Assembly: GCA_002307095.1 (NCBI GenBank)
Contig: DBTO01000005.1
Coordinates: 1 to 7,087, forward strand
Direction: 5' to 3'
Length of the DNA: 7,087 nucleotides
Origin: Sulfurospirillum sp. UBA1314
GTDB lineage: Bacteria > Campylobacterota > Campylobacteria > Campylobacterales > Sulfurospirillaceae
Of the stretch, positions 6,520 to 7,087 are shown one piece after another (within the stretch, counting starts at the first letter, position 1; each line of letters starts with the position of its first letter). A model generated the notes under the pieces. That model was not told where the DNA came from. It was given only the letters and a program-made list of their open reading frames with translations, and did not search any database. The position numbers were made by a program, and so were the translations under genes.

Positions 6520-7087
6520 CTAGTTTTGCATAATGACGTGCATGAAAGCTGGGACATGCGATTGCGTATAGGGTTTGACGACCACCGTTTTAGAAGACTC
6601 TTCATCAATCACTTCGGTTACCACACCCACTTTAATTCCCTCAAAAAATATTTTATCGAGTCCACTTGTGATGACTTCATCACCCACTTGAGGCTGTAAC
6701 CATTGGGAGATATATTTTACGAGCACCTCTTTGTTATTGCCTTGTGCGACACCTTGCATCTTTTGATTGCCTACATAAACAGCAAAAATTGCTTTGGGAT
6801 CACTCAAAAGCAAACCTTGGGGATGTCCATCGTTTGAAACGACGATACCTGCGGCATACCCTTGTTGCAATAAACCGTAAATCTTGCTTTGATTAAACTC
6901 ATCAAATTTCAACCACACTTTGCCATAATCACTCAGATTGGTATATCCAATGGATTGAACCATTTTCACTTGAGGATAATACCCTGTGGTATTGTGTTCT
7001 TTTAACATATCATTGAGTTTACTTGCAAACGCAATCGACAGAACGGCTGATTTTTGCAAGGTTTGATTTTCAGTTCTGAGTCGCTGA
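6520..7087 (-). CDS. mreC: Rod shape-determining protein MreC (C-terminal part)
   Basis: MreC is an inner-membrane-anchored periplasmic protein that links MreB filaments to the elongation-phase cell wall machinery. The window holds 188 residues up to the TAG at 6520-6522. The frame stays open to the window edge, so the N-terminal membrane anchor is missing here. The first residues, QRLRTENQTLQKS, look like the end of the MreC coiled coil and are followed by the beta-domain. Recognisable parts include a GYAAGIVVSNDGHPQGLL segment and, near the C-terminus, EVITSGLDKIFFEGIKVGVV, which matches the family pattern of TSGLDGIFPEGIPVG. The apparent TTG start at 7059 is not real because the coiled coil continues upstream of it. 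carB follows after 61 bases on the same strand. mreB would be expected beyond the window edge. Confidence 0.93.
   Translation of the reverse strand, partial: QRLRTENQTLQKSAVLSIAFASKLNDMLKEHNTTGYYPQVKMVQSIGYTNLSDYGKVWLKFDEFNQSKIYGLLQQGYAAGIVVSNDGHPQGLLLSDPKAIFAVYVGNQKMQGVAQGNNKEVLVKYISQWLQPQVGDEVITSGLDKIFFEGIKVGVVTEVIDEESSKTVVVKPYTQSHVPAFMHVIMQN

Noticed and set aside
7057..7059. TTG as the start of mreC
   Set aside because: The frame stays open to the window edge and the upstream codons read QRLRTENQ, a normal continuation of the MreC coiled coil.

Overview
The window looks like a chromosomal segment of a Campylobacterota (epsilonproteobacterial) bacterium, most likely Sulfurospirillum or a close relative. 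I infer this from the protein style of SurE, CarB and MreC, the gene pairs surE-tcdA and mreC-carB (an order I remember from Campylobacter, not checked here), and a moderate G+C content (about 40-47 % in the core genes by hand count). No RNA gene, CRISPR array, insertion sequence or prophage gene was seen.

Layout. Two plus-strand genes open the window: surE (1-786) and, overlapping it by one base, a ThiF/E1-like tcdA (786-1430). They face a minus-strand block. Reading that block in its own direction from the right edge: mreC (partial, running off the window at 7087), carB (6458-3201), a short YrdC/Sua5-domain gene (3196-2756), a broken gene of unknown function (2756-2131), and then an isolated A+T-rich gene of unknown function (2036-1491). 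The convergent ends of tcdA and the unknown gene share a hairpin at 1448-1481 that can serve as a terminator.

How the genes work together. mreC (cell shape), carB (carbamoyl phosphate for pyrimidines and arginine) and the YrdC gene are closely packed and probably co-transcribed. The YrdC-domain protein probably makes threonylcarbamoyl-AMP for the tRNA modification t6A, and TcdA converts t6A to cyclic ct6A, so two steps of one tRNA modification route lie about 1.3 kb apart in convergent units.

Most unusual content. (1) A 12-bp perfect palindrome, TTTACATGTAAA, occurs four times (centres near 1438, 2100, 2830 and 4809), with a 10-bp degenerate version upstream of carB (6473-6482). About 0.001 copies are expected by chance in a window this size. 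Two copies are inside coding sequence and are read in different frames. (2) Two of the copies, sharing an 18-base word, flank the A+T-rich gene (about 29 % G+C), which looks acquired. (3) The gene at 2131-2756 carries both an in-frame stop and a frameshift, and its three pieces join into one protein of about 208 residues.
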